64,000 nucleotides of DNA from the NCBI GenBank assembly GCA_004843165.1, contig CP039459.1, positions 1,339,501 to 1,403,500 of the forward strand, read 5' to 3'. Each line of letters starts with the position of its first letter. The first letter of the stretch is position 1. This document shows, one piece after another, positions 53,222 through 62,253 of the stretch. The translations under genes and the position numbers were made by a program. The notes under the pieces are model-generated. The model did no database searches, was not told where the DNA came from, and was given only the letters and a program-made list of their open reading frames with translations. The DNA comes from Acetobacteraceae bacterium (lineage in GTDB: Bacteria; Pseudomonadota; Alphaproteobacteria; Acetobacterales; Acetobacteraceae).

Positions 53222-53362
53222 TCAGGGACCTCTCAGGGAATGAGTGGGTTGCAGCTCCCTCATAACCCTGTTCTTAAAAGGTTAGAGGACGCGCCTAAAA
53301 ATTTAGGCGACCAAGGCCGATACTAAATTTGAATATAGACAAGGCTTAGGACGCTCATCCTC
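53222..53362 (-). promoter_or_regulatory. metK: Structured metK leader with possible pseudoknot
   Basis: Read on the minus strand, the leader holds a hairpin at about 53362-53349, an 8-bp hairpin (53309-53302 with 53299-53292), and a compact element just before the ribosome site. There GGGTT (53268-53264) can pair with AACCC (53250-53246), while ATGAG (53263-53259) can pair with CTCAT (53244-53240). This is an H-type pseudoknot, or two competing stems. A direct repeat of CTCAGGGA (plus strand 53221-53228 and 53232-53239) overlaps the ribosome site. The layout fits translational control by a metabolite. I cannot match it to SAM-I, SAM-II or SAM/SAH by eye. Confidence 0.4.
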
Positions 53363-53376
53363 TCTCGTCAACTTTT

Positions 53377-54141
53377 TTATGTGTCAACAATATCTTCCAT
53401 GCCATAAATCCGACATGGAGAAGGTTTTTTCTCTCCAATCCATAAAGCCGCTTTGAGTGCACCAGCCGCAAAGAGATTTCCGTTAAAAGCACGGTGGGAA
53501 AGTGAAATTTCCTCTGCTTTTCCGATAAAGCGAAGCGTATGCTCGCCTGTCACACCACCGCCTCGAATAGAAGAAAAACCGATTTCACCTTTAGGGCGGA
53601 TATCATGGCGTAATTGGTTTTGCGGTGCTTTAAAGATGATCTTTCTTCCTTTTGCAACGGCTTTGCCAATGGTAAGCGCCGTTCCTGAAGGGGCATCCGC
53701 TTTTTGATTATGATGGGTTTCAATAATTTCGGCATCATAATCAGATAATTCTTTGGCCAGCATTTCAGCGGCTTTAAAGAAAATCGTCAGAGCAGGGGAG
53801 AAATTTGCAGCTTGCAGGACAGGAATTTTCAGTGCCGTATTTTCTAAAATTTGTTGTTGTTCGGCATTGAGACCCGTCACACCATTTACCCAGGCGACAT
53901 TTGCTGCTTGAAAAGCTTTGGCATGATTTTTCGTAAGGCTTGCATGGCTGACATCTAAAATAACGTCGCACTGCACAGCCAGATCGGCAACCTCTGCATA
54001 GAGGCCATTCTTTGGATCATTGTGGCGAGAAGTTCCCCCTTTTAAAATAAAGCGGGAATCTTCTTGAGCCAGCGTTTTGCAAAGTTTTCCAAGGCGTCCG
54101 GTAATGCCTGCAATTCCTAAATTCAAAACGGCTTGCACCAT
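53377..54141 (-). CDS. dapB: 4-hydroxy-tetrahydrodipicolinate reductase
   Basis: Lysine and diaminopimelate pathway enzyme, NAD(P)H-dependent. The 254 residues have the Rossmann start NLGIAGITGRLGKL, then DVILDVSHASLTKNH, AANFSPALTIFFK, the active-site IIETHHNQKADAPSGTAL, and GEIGFSSIRGGGVTGEHTL. The start is 3 bases after the end of dnaJ, so the two are translated from one message. The leader of metK follows. Confidence 0.95.
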   Translation of the reverse strand: MVQAVLNLGIAGITGRLGKLCKTLAQEDSRFILKGGTSRHNDPKNGLYAEVADLAVQCDVILDVSHASLTKNHAKAFQAANVAWVNGVTGLNAEQQQILENTALKIPVLQAANFSPALTIFFKAAEMLAKELSDYDAEIIETHHNQKADAPSGTALTIGKAVAKGRKIIFKAPQNQLRHDIRPKGEIGFSSIRGGGVTGEHTLRFIGKAEEISLSHRAFNGNLFAAGALKAALWIGEKKPSPCRIYGMEDIVDT

Positions 54142-54144
54142 GAT

Positions 54145-55262
54145 TTAAGACCCTTCAAAAAATTTACGGGTTTTTTCAAAAATGCCGGGAACAGGACGCG
54201 GATTTTTTTTAGGGTAACCCATTTCTGTTTCAAGCTCTTCCAAAAGCTCGGTTTGTTTTTTTGTCAGTTTTTTAGGAATGTTCACTTTCGTTTGAAGGAA
54301 GAGATCGCCCCGTTTTTTAGAGTTTATAATCGAGAAACCTTTGCCTCGGACTCGAATGGTTTCTCCAGATTGGGTGCCTGGCATGATCTCAATCGTTTCT
54401 TTATCACCGTCAATGAGTTCAATTTCAACATTATCTCCAAGGGCCGCTTGTCCCATGCGAAGGGGGAGCTCCATGACGAGATTAGAACCTTCTCGGTGAA
54501 AGCGAGGGTCTTTTTCAATACGAAGATGGACGTAAAGATCACCAGCAGGTGTTGTGTAGTCTTTGGCAACATCGCCATATCCTGAAAAACGGATACGTGT
54601 ATCCTCATCAATCCCAGCAGGAATAGAGAGGTTAATTTCTTCACTTTTTTCTTTTAAACCTTCACCATGGCAGTGATGGCAAGGGTTGCTCACTTCTTGG
54701 CCTTTTCCCTGGCATTTAGGGCAGGGGCGTTCCATCATGAAAAAGCCGTTTTGGACACGGACAGCACCACGCCCATTGCATGTCGTGCAATTCTTTACGC
54801 CGCTGGCGCCATCTTTGGAGCCGCTACCCTCACAGGATTCACAATGGCGTTTGCGCCGAACAGGCACTTTTTTTTCTATGCCGGTAAAGGCTTCAAAAGA
54901 GAAATATGGGTAGCGATTTCAATGTCATCACCCCGTCTTGGAGAGGATCTGCCGCCACGCTGTGCGCCTCCGAACATTTGCTCGAAAATATCGCCAAGAT
55001 CCCCAAAACCTTGTCCGAAACCGCCGCCACCTTGCTCTGTGGCTGCGTGCCCGAAACGGTCATAGGCAGAGCGTTTCTCAGCGTCAGAGAGAATTTCATA
55101 AGCTTCGGTGACTTCTTTAAAACGGATTTCCGCTTCGGCATCTCCCGGATTGAGATCTGGGTGATGCTCACGTGCCTTTAAGCGATAAGCACGCTTAATT
55201 TCTGTGATGGTCACTTCTCTCGTGATGCCTAAGACTTCGTAATAATCTCGTTTTTGCGACAT
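54145..55262 (-). pseudogene. dnaJ: Chaperone DnaJ, frameshifted in this sequence
   Basis: Hsp40 co-chaperone of DnaK, split over two reading frames. The first frame (55262 down to 54876) has the J domain with HPD, a Gly/Phe-rich linker and [13 protein letters not shown], then stops. The second (from 54867) carries the four-zinc-motif region (CESCEGSGS, CTTCNGRG, CPKCQGKG, CHHCHGEG) and the substrate-binding domains to the normal end. One extra base near the run of four A at 54895-54898 (plus strand) would restore an [20 protein letters not shown] reading. It is either a sequencing or assembly error in a short homopolymer, or a real lesion. The dnaJ start has AGGAG. Confidence 0.9.
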
Positions 55263-55405
55263 ATCTTCTCCTAATAATCATCTTATATGAGGCGCTTATA
55301 AGATAAGGGCGATGATATCTCCCTCTAACCTAAACCGGTCTTTTTCTTCCTCAAAGAGTGTAAAATATTTTGTACTTAAACACGAATGTTCAAGGGGGCA
55401 AAAGA

Positions 55406-55435
55406 AAACTCCCTCTCAAAAGAGAAAGGGAGTTT
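55406..55435 (-). terminator. Terminator after dnaK
   Basis: AAACTCCCT (55406-55414) pairs with AGGGAGTTT (55427-55435), followed on the minus strand by a T-rich run. Part of the message may read on to dnaJ about 140 bases later. Confidence 0.75.
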
Positions 55436-55463
55436 CCTTTATTCGAAATAATAGGGTTACATA

Positions 55464-57359
55464 TTATTTCTTGCTATCAACATCTTCGAACTCAGCATCA
55501 ACGATGTCTTCATTTTTTGCACCAGCTTGTCCTTCGGCAGCACCTTCAGGGGCACCTGCTTGTGCCGTAGCTTCGGCAACAGACATTGCTGCTTTACGCA
55601 ATTCGTCAATTGCAGTACGGATATCGTCTGCTTTGTCCGCTGTGAGTTTTTCTTTCGCTGCGGAAATTGCCGTTTCAGCGCTTTCTTTCGCTGGAGCAGG
55701 AAGTTTATCGCCAGCGTCAGAAATGGCTTTTTCCGTCTGATGAATAAGTGCTTCAAGCTCGTTACGCGCTTCAATAAGTGCACGGCGATCTTTATCAGAT
55801 GCTGCGTGCTCTTCAGCTTCGCGAACCATTCTCTCAATGTCAGCTTCGCTTAACCCACCTTGAGGCTGAATTTCGATTTTTTGCTCTTTACCTGTGTTTT
55901 TATCTTTGGCTGTGACGTGGACGATACCGTTCGCATCAATGTCAAAGGTAACTTCAATCTGAGGAACACCACGTGGGGCAGGTGGAATGTCTTTAAGATC
56001 AAACTGACCTAAAAGTTTATTGTCCTGAGCCAGCTCACGCTCCCCTTGGTAAACCTTAATGGTCACGGCAGGCTGGTTGTCCTCGGCTGTGGAGAAAGTT
56101 TGGCTCTTTTTCGTTGGAATGGTTGTATTGCGATCAATCAAACGTGTCATCACACCGCCAAGGGTTTCAATACCCAAAGAAAGCGGCGTAACGTCAAGAA
56201 GAAGAACATCCTTCACATCACCCATCAAAACACCGCCCTGAATTGCGGCACCGATGGCAACAACTTCATCAGGATTGACGTTTCTTGCAGGGGCTTTGCC
56301 AAAGTATTTTTCGACAGTCTCAATGACTTTCGGCATACGTGTTTGACCACCGACAAGGATGACCTCACGAATATCGCTTGCAGAAAGTTTTGCGTCTTTC
56401 AAGGCTTTTTCACATGGTGTCAGGCTGCGTTTCACCAAGTCAGCTGTCAAGCTGTCTAGCGTTGCGCGTGAAAGGGTTAAAACAAGATGTTTTGGCCCTG
56501 TTGCATCCATGGTGATGAAGGGAAGATTGATTTCGCTTTGCATCGTGGAGGAAAGCTCAATTTTTGCCTTCTCAGCCGCTTCGAAAAGACGTGGCGTTGC
56601 CATTTTGTCTTTGGAAAGGTCAATGCCGTTTTCTTTTTTGAATTCGTCAATAATCCATTGAACAATGGCTTTATCAAAGTCAGCACCACCAAGGAAAGTA
56701 TCTCCATTTGTGGAGAGAACTTCAACAGTGCCGTCTGCGATTTCCAAAATGGAAATATCAAAAGTACCGCCGCCGAGATCGTAAACGGCAACGTGGCCTG
56801 GGTTTTTCTTTTCAAGGCCATAAGCCAAAGCCGCAGCTGTTGGCTCGTTGATGATGCGTTTCACATCTAGGCCGGCAATGGTACCGGCATCACGTGTTGC
56901 CTGACGCTGTGCGTCATCAAAATAAGCAGGGCATGTGATGACAGCTTCTGTGACTTTTGCACCAAGATGCGCCTCTGCGGCTTCTTTCATTTTGGTTAGA
57001 ATATGTGCAGAAATCTGTGCTGGGGAATGTTGTTTGCCGTCTTTTGTTTCGACCCAAGCATCACCATTTGGCCCTGCAACAATTTTGTAGGGCATGAGTT
57101 CTTTGTCTTCTTGGACTTTAGGGTCGTCAAAACGACGTCCGACAAGACGTTTGATGAAAAAGAAGGTGTTGTCAGCATTGGTCACAGCTTGACGCTTGGC
57201 TGGCTGTCCGGTGATGATTTCACCATCTTTTAGAAAGGCGACAACAGATGGGGTTGTTGCGGCCCCTTCTGCGTTCGGGATAACTTTAGTATTTTTACCT
57301 TCCTGAATGGCTACACAGGAGTTGGTAGTACCAAGGTCAATACCAATAATTTTGCTCAT
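55464..57359 (-). CDS. dnaK: Molecular chaperone DnaK
   Basis: Hsp70 chaperone that folds and protects proteins using ATP, with DnaJ and GrpE. At 631 residues it has normal size. The nucleotide-binding domain shows [33 protein letters not shown] and [12 protein letters not shown]. The linker [18 protein letters not shown] is followed by the substrate domain and a C-terminal tail rich in A, G and Q ending [13 protein letters not shown] precedes the ATG. Upstream is a possible sigma-32 promoter. dnaJ follows. Confidence 0.98.
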   Translation of the reverse strand: MSKIIGIDLGTTNSCVAIQEGKNTKVIPNAEGAATTPSVVAFLKDGEIITGQPAKRQAVTNADNTFFFIKRLVGRRFDDPKVQEDKELMPYKIVAGPNGDAWVETKDGKQHSPAQISAHILTKMKEAAEAHLGAKVTEAVITCPAYFDDAQRQATRDAGTIAGLDVKRIINEPTAAALAYGLEKKNPGHVAVYDLGGGTFDISILEIADGTVEVLSTNGDTFLGGADFDKAIVQWIIDEFKKENGIDLSKDKMATPRLFEAAEKAKIELSSTMQSEINLPFITMDATGPKHLVLTLSRATLDSLTADLVKRSLTPCEKALKDAKLSASDIREVILVGGQTRMPKVIETVEKYFGKAPARNVNPDEVVAIGAAIQGGVLMGDVKDVLLLDVTPLSLGIETLGGVMTRLIDRNTTIPTKKSQTFSTAEDNQPAVTIKVYQGERELAQDNKLLGQFDLKDIPPAPRGVPQIEVTFDIDANGIVHVTAKDKNTGKEQKIEIQPQGGLSEADIERMVREAEEHAASDKDRRALIEARNELEALIHQTEKAISDAGDKLPAPAKESAETAISAAKEKLTADKADDIRTAIDELRKAAMSVAEATAQAGAPEGAAEGQAGAKNEDIVDAEFEDVDSKK

Positions 57360-57505
57360 CTTCTGCTCCGCGATCAGATATTAGTTATATGTCCGAAAAG
57401 GTTGAGACATACTAAAAAGAATTTCTTGAATGACTGTCCGCACCACGGTTTCGAAGGTGTTTGAACCTTTTTGAAGAAAGTTTCTCGAACAGGTCTTTGA
57501 TACTC

Positions 57506-57533
57506 ATTTGGGAAGTCTGTGCAAAAGTGCAAG
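57506..57533 (-). promoter_or_regulatory. Possible heat-shock (sigma-32) promoter of dnaK
   Basis: On the minus strand CTTGCA (57533-57528) and CCCAAAT (57512-57506) are spaced by 15 bases, close to the CTTGAA / CCCCAT-type sigma-32 pattern. The start of dnaK is about 145 bases downstream. No CIRCE element is present. Based on eye comparison only. Confidence 0.4.
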
Positions 57534-57616
57534 AGATAACGTAAAGATATATTCAGAGAAAATTTTGCTTTATGCGATTTTTAGGGGAAAGAGCGGTTCA
57601 ATTGGCGGGAGTTGGA

Positions 57617-58822
57617 ATGCGGCATCGTTTCAAAAGGAATATTTTAAAAACATATGTGTTTTTGATATTTGGCACATTTTCTCTTGCAGGCTGTATGGGT
57701 GTTGGCCATGAGCTAATGAAGCCGGATGTAACGGGCTATGCAAATGCCATTACAGACACCCAAAAACAGCAGCTGCTTCATGCCATGCTGATGCGCCGGT
57801 ATGGAAGTTTACCGACCTTTGTGAATGTGACGCAAATTATTTCCGGTCATAGTGCCGAACAGACAGCGCAATTAAGCATTGGCGGCACGGCAGCGGATAT
57901 TAAATTAAAAACAAAAACGACAGGCCTTAAAAAGAATAGGACGATAGTTTCCGATAATGGTCCTGCATTCACAGGCAAGCTTGGATATGGGTTTACAGAT
58001 AAATCAACCGTAACCTATCAGCCGATTTTAGGGCAGAAATATATTACGAATCTTGTTAGGCCAATGCCTGTGGCAACGGTAATGCCACTCTTTTCGGGGG
58101 GGATGCCGATTGATGTGCTTTTGCGTTTGACGGCACGCTGGATTGACGAGATGTCGAACCTTCGAGGTGGTTTCGGTGCAGGTTCTGTTCGTTTTTATCT
58201 TTTGCTCGAGGATCTGCGGAAATTACAAGAGGTTGGTGCGATTAGTGTTGCCATCACGGACCAGGAAAAGGAAACAGCAAAATGTTTTCTTGTTTTTACC
58301 CCAACTTCGGAACCTGAAATTGAGACATTGCAAAAAGAAGTCAAGCGGATGTTACATCTCTCTCCTGATGCGAAAGAGGCGGAAATTATTCGTGCTGCAA
58401 AGCCAGATATGCCGGGACAGATTGCCATTTTAACGAATTCTGCACTCTCTATGCTAGCACAGATTTCATATAGTATCGAAGTGCCAAAAGCGGATGTGGA
58501 TGCTGGTTTGACGATAGCAACAATTGATGAGCGTGGTGTGACGAAACGTCCTTTAATTATCATCCGTTCAGGGTTTTTTGCACCTTATGATGCTTATACT
58601 TCATTACGTTTCCGGGGGCGAAGCTATTGGATTGAGGACAAAGACTTTGAAAGCAAGCAGGCTTTTAATATGCTAAAAGTGCTTTGTAATTTAGCAACAA
58701 CGGATGAAAGTAGTTTCTTGGGAGGAAAGAGTGGAAAATCACGTAAGCCACGCTTGCCGGTGACAACTGTTTCGAAAAGCAGTGGAAAAATCAGTATTAA
58801 GGCGCCTTCAAGTGAGGATTAA
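57617..58822 (+). CDS. Hypothetical lipoprotein, paralogue 1
   Basis: A 401-residue predicted lipoprotein; the lipobox FSLAGC is near residue 25. The start at 57617 follows GGAG by 6 bases; an upstream ATG at 57572 lacks a site. It is clearly homologous to the next gene at 59062. Shared blocks include QQLLHAMLMRRYGSLPTFVNVTQ, VTYQPILGQKYI, GGMPIDVLLRLTARWID, SVRFYLLLEDLRKLQE, LSPDAKEAEII and SYWIEDKDFESKQAFNMLKVL. Compared with its partner it has an extra basic C-terminal tail (GKSGKSRKPRLP). The family is conserved in my memory of many proteobacteria, but it has no known function. Confidence 0.75.
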   Translation: MRHRFKRNILKTYVFLIFGTFSLAGCMGVGHELMKPDVTGYANAITDTQKQQLLHAMLMRRYGSLPTFVNVTQIISGHSAEQTAQLSIGGTAADIKLKTKTTGLKKNRTIVSDNGPAFTGKLGYGFTDKSTVTYQPILGQKYITNLVRPMPVATVMPLFSGGMPIDVLLRLTARWIDEMSNLRGGFGAGSVRFYLLLEDLRKLQEVGAISVAITDQEKETAKCFLVFTPTSEPEIETLQKEVKRMLHLSPDAKEAEIIRAAKPDMPGQIAILTNSALSMLAQISYSIEVPKADVDAGLTIATIDERGVTKRPLIIIRSGFFAPYDAYTSLRFRGRSYWIEDKDFESKQAFNMLKVLCNLATTDESSFLGGKSGKSRKPRLPVTTVSKSSGKISIKAPSSED

Positions 58823-59014
58823 ATGTCAGGTGAATTTTTTTACAGGGGAAGAATTTGCATTTAAAAGAAGAAGCACGATAGAGTGAAAACTTCGTTTTTG
58901 ATTTTATGAAGGTGTAAAATCTTTTTAAAAGGGGTATGAGGGCTTTAAATATTGTCGATTTTTTGGTGTAAAATAGACAATGCGGAGCGAAAATAGAAGA
59001 ACAAGGGGAGGGGG

Positions 59015-59077
59015 ATGGAGGCATTACAAAAATTTCGTTTTGCACTCATGCCACATCATATATGCGAAAAAGTTTAA
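59015..59077 (+). CDS. Possible 20-codon leader ORF before paralogue 2
   Basis: A short ORF (MEALQKFRFALMPHHICEKV) starts after a strong GGGGAGGGGG site. It ends inside the first codons of the lipoprotein gene at 59062, which itself has no ribosome site. Ribosomes ending at 59077 could restart at 59062, so this may couple translation. Could also be chance. Confidence 0.3.
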   Translation: MEALQKFRFALMPHHICEKV

Positions 59078-60165
59078 CGTTAGCAATCGGTGGGCTAGCG
59101 TTAATCGCTCTCTCAGGTTGCCTTGGGCTTGGCCCTTATCGCCTGCGTCATGATGAGCTTGCCTATACCCGCTCTATCGGTGTCGTTCAAAAGGAGCAGA
59201 TGCTTCTCAATATTGTGAAGCTCCGTTATGCGGATCCGCCAACATTTCTGGATACAACGCAGGTTATTTCCGGTTATTCCATGCAGCGTAATGGGACTTT
59301 TACGATGGGTGGAACGGCTGCTGCCGGTGCTATTCCAGGACCGCAGATTTCGGGTACTATCGGCGGAATTTTGACGGAAAACCCAACCATTACCTATCAG
59401 CCTTTGAATGGTCAGCAATATGCTGAAAATATTATTCGCCCGATTTCGCCAGCGGTTATCATGCCACTTTCTTTGGGGGGAATGCCTGTAGATATGCTGT
59501 TGCGTTTGACGGCGCAATCCATTGACGGTCTTTCAAATGTGAGTGGTTTGGGCGCTGGCTCCTCAGGGGGCGGCTCGGTGCGTTTTTATCTTTTACTTCA
59601 TGATTTAAGGCAATTACAGGAAGCAGGTGCTTTAACGGTGCGTGTGGTTCGGATGAGCGATCCGAATGCCAAAGGCGGTGATTCCTCTGGCGGCAGCGGG
59701 CGTGTTTATCTTGTTTTTGGGACAACTTCCGATGCAAATCTTCAGGCAATTCAAGTTGAGGTGCGCCGTTTACTGCATTTAGATCCAGATGCGCGTGAAA
59801 CAGAAGTGATTTATGGCCCCTATCCGAAAACACCAGGACAAATGGCTATTTTAACCCGTTCGATGCTGGCAATGCTGACGCAGCTTTCTTATGAGGTGGA
59901 AGTACCGAAAAAGGATGTTGATAGCGGCAGAACGGTGCCAACAATTGGACAGGTTGGCATTGAAAACCGTCCGGAGGTGATTGTGCATTCCGGTAAGAAT
60001 ATGCCTTGGTCACCTTATGTTTACGTGACTTATAGAGGGGTTAATTATTGGATTGATGATACAGATTTTCAATCAAAAGAAGCCTTTACCATGATTCAAG
60101 TGCTCAGCAATTTGGCGACAACAAGTCAAAAAGGTGGCGCTGTGGTGACAATTCCTGTTGGCTAA
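59062..60165 (+). CDS. Hypothetical lipoprotein, paralogue 2
   Basis: A 367-residue predicted lipoprotein, lipobox ALSGC (C20). It is homologous to the gene at 57617 over most of its length. Blocks include KEQMLLNIVKLRYADPPTFL, DTTQVISGYS, ITYQPLNGQQYAENIIRPIS, GGMPVDMLLRLTAQSIDGLS, SVRFYLLLHDLRQLQEAG and VNYWIDDTDFQSKEAFTMIQVL. It has a Gly/Ser-rich insert near residue 160. No in-frame alternative start exists upstream and no ribosome site precedes the ATG. Function unknown; it overlaps the glycosyltransferase start by 8 bases, so they share a message. Confidence 0.78.
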   Translation: MRKSLTLAIGGLALIALSGCLGLGPYRLRHDELAYTRSIGVVQKEQMLLNIVKLRYADPPTFLDTTQVISGYSMQRNGTFTMGGTAAAGAIPGPQISGTIGGILTENPTITYQPLNGQQYAENIIRPISPAVIMPLSLGGMPVDMLLRLTAQSIDGLSNVSGLGAGSSGGGSVRFYLLLHDLRQLQEAGALTVRVVRMSDPNAKGGDSSGGSGRVYLVFGTTSDANLQAIQVEVRRLLHLDPDARETEVIYGPYPKTPGQMAILTRSMLAMLTQLSYEVEVPKKDVDSGRTVPTIGQVGIENRPEVIVHSGKNMPWSPYVYVTYRGVNYWIDDTDFQSKEAFTMIQVLSNLATTSQKGGAVVTIPVG

Positions 60166-61348
60166 TAAACATTTCAAAAATCCTATTATTGTGCAGCTTC
60201 TCCCTTCTTTACAGGAAGGAGGGGGGATTGCCCGTGGCGCATTGGAAATTTCTTATGCACTTTTAGAAAGCGGGGCACAGCCGATTATCATTAGCCGAGG
60301 TTTTCTTTCAAAAGCAGATAGGGAACGTGGGATTATCCATATTTCTTTTAATGCGCAAAAAACTTTCTCTTTGCTGCGTCTTCTATGGCAGGTTCGGGGA
60401 TTAAAGAAAATTCTGATAGATAATGGCGTGGATTTAGTACACGCCCGTTCTCGTCATCCAGCTTGGCTTGCTTTTTTAGCCTGTCGAAAACTTCAAATTC
60501 CTTGGGTGACAACGTGGCATGGCCGTCATGAGGCAAAATATCTCTCCCCCCGTTATTTTTATAATAAAGGGCTTCTTAAAGGAGAAAAAGTTATTGCTGT
60601 CAGCCAAGCTATCGCACAACGGATTTTATCGGAATATAAAATTCCTTCGGAGCGCCTGGAAGTCATTACACGTGGTGCAGATTCTGGTTATTTTAATGCC
60701 GGTGCCATTTCTTTTGCGCATAGAGGAAAGCTTGCGAAGGCTTGGCATTTAAAACAAAATGATGCGCTGATTCTCGTTCCTTCTCGCTTAAGTCGTTGGA
60801 AGGGGCAGGATGTTCTGCTTCGTGCTTTGGCAGAACTGAATAAGGTCAATGCTAAGTGGCAATGTATTTTTGTGGGGGAGCCGACAAGCCTTCACTATGA
60901 GCGTGAGTTATTGGAAATGATTGTTTCTTTAGGCTTGGAGGCGCAGGTTTCACTGAAAGGATTTTGTCCAGAGATGGCTGTTGCTTATGCAATGGCAGAT
61001 TTTGTCGTTTTACCTAATATTGCGCCTGAACCTTTCGGACGCACGGCGATTGAAGCGCAAATGAGCGGCTGCCCTGTGGTTGCATCGGCGTGCGGAGGGT
61101 ATTTAGAAACGTTAGGAGGCTCACCAACGGCAACGCTTGTGCCGCCCGGTGATGTGGAGGCGCTTGCGAAGGCTATTTTGGCAGAATTAGAAATACCATT
61201 TTCTTTACGGGAAAAAAGGGCGAAAAAAAGCAGAGATTACTGTAAGCATTTTTTTTCACTTTCCGTGAATTTGCAATCTACCCTCAGTATTTATGATGGG
61301 TTGCTTGGAACCTCTTTGAAAGATGCCTTTGCGCAGACGATACGTTAA
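60158..61348 (+). CDS. Glycosyltransferase family 4 protein
   Basis: A 396-residue GT-B glycosyltransferase. The N-terminal domain has LLPSLQEGGGIARGALEIS. The C-terminal nucleotide-sugar site has VPSRLSRWKGQDVLLRAL (R and K contact the donor phosphate) and the E-x7-E motif in PEPFGRTAIEAQMSGCPVVAS. It starts at TTG 60158, overlapping the stop of the previous gene, and lacks a strong ribosome site, so translation is probably coupled. Likely acts on LPS core or a surface glycan at the cytoplasmic face of the membrane. Confidence 0.9.
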   Translation: MANKHFKNPIIVQLLPSLQEGGGIARGALEISYALLESGAQPIIISRGFLSKADRERGIIHISFNAQKTFSLLRLLWQVRGLKKILIDNGVDLVHARSRHPAWLAFLACRKLQIPWVTTWHGRHEAKYLSPRYFYNKGLLKGEKVIAVSQAIAQRILSEYKIPSERLEVITRGADSGYFNAGAISFAHRGKLAKAWHLKQNDALILVPSRLSRWKGQDVLLRALAELNKVNAKWQCIFVGEPTSLHYERELLEMIVSLGLEAQVSLKGFCPEMAVAYAMADFVVLPNIAPEPFGRTAIEAQMSGCPVVASACGGYLETLGGSPTATLVPPGDVEALAKAILAELEIPFSLREKRAKKSRDYCKHFFSLSVNLQSTLSIYDGLLGTSLKDAFAQTIR

Positions 61349-61368
61349 AGGATTCAATTTAATAAGGT

Positions 61369-61539
61369 ATGATGATGAAGAAAGCTTTAAATGAAAAACA
61401 AACGCCTGAGCAAAAACGTAAAGATGCTTTGGGGGCGGCATTGAGAAATAATCTACGGAGAAGAAAACAGCAGCAGAGAGAACGTGCTGAAGAAGAAACT
61501 TCCACGGAGAAGGAAGACAGGGAAGGCAATTTAGAATAA
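61369..61539 (+). CDS. Small charged protein upstream of dcd
   Basis: A 56-residue protein too short for usual gene cut-offs. It begins with three consecutive ATG codons (61369, 61372, 61375); AAGG at 61364-61367 best fits the second or third. The body [20 protein letters not shown] is basic and helical, and the tail is acidic ([13 protein letters not shown]). Short proteins with an ALRxNLxRRK pattern are common in alphaproteobacteria but have no known role. It lies between the glycosyltransferase and dcd. Confidence 0.7.
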   Translation: MMMKKALNEKQTPEQKRKDALGAALRNNLRRRKQQQRERAEEETSTEKEDREGNLE

Positions 61540-61622
61540 GAAAGCGGCAGACTGCTTTTTACGGACAAAAGACAACCAGAACCGATTTTTTAAACTCGAA
61601 TAGATGCGCAAGGTGGATTGTT

Positions 61623-62189
61623 ATGGGATTGATGCCAGATCATTGGATTAGAAAAATGGCTTTGGAAGAGGAGATGATTAGCCCCTTTACAGAGCAGCAG
61701 GTACGTGAAGATAAAGACGGCAATAAACTTATTTCGCATGGTCTTTCTTCTTATGGCTATGACGCACGGGTTGGGCCTGAATTCCGTATTTTTACCGATG
61801 TTGATAGCGCCATTGTCGATCCCAAAAGTTTTAATCCTGCAAGTTTTGTGACACGTTCAGGTGATATCATCGTGCCGCCAAATAGTTTTGCCCTCGCACA
61901 TACGGTTGAATTTTTTAAAATTCCCAAAGATGTTTTGGTTATTTGCTTAGGGAAATCGACTTATGCACGTTGTGGCATTATTGTTAATGTAACGCCTTTA
62001 GAGCCGGGTTGGGCAGGGCAGGTCACGATTGAAATCAGTAATACGACGCCGTTGCCGGCACGTATTTATGCAAATGAGGGGATTTGCCAGTTTTTGTTTT
62101 TCAAAGGGGACAGCCCGTGCGAGACGAATTATGCAGATCGTCTTGGTAAATATATGAATCAATCCGGGGTGACTTTGCCAAGATTGTGA
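61623..62189 (+). CDS. dcd: dCTP deaminase
   Basis: Converts dCTP to dUTP, the main source of dUMP for thymidylate synthesis in many Gram-negative bacteria. The 188 residues have [79 protein letters not shown] in successive blocks including the catalytic glutamate, and the C-terminal [20 protein letters not shown] precedes the ATG. Same direction as murA, 64 bases on. Confidence 0.96.
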   Translation: MGLMPDHWIRKMALEEEMISPFTEQQVREDKDGNKLISHGLSSYGYDARVGPEFRIFTDVDSAIVDPKSFNPASFVTRSGDIIVPPNSFALAHTVEFFKIPKDVLVICLGKSTYARCGIIVNVTPLEPGWAGQVTIEISNTTPLPARIYANEGICQFLFFKGDSPCETNYADRLGKYMNQSGVTLPRL

Positions 62190-62253
62190 TCTTGAATCGA
62201 CAGCAATATTTAAGGCAAGCATGGCAGGTATAGGCTGAGGAAGAGATATTAAA

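Noticed and set aside
53222-53362. Direct assignment of a SAM-I or SAM-II riboswitch before metK
   Set aside because: The conserved cores of those classes are not visible. Only the general pseudoknot layout is supported.
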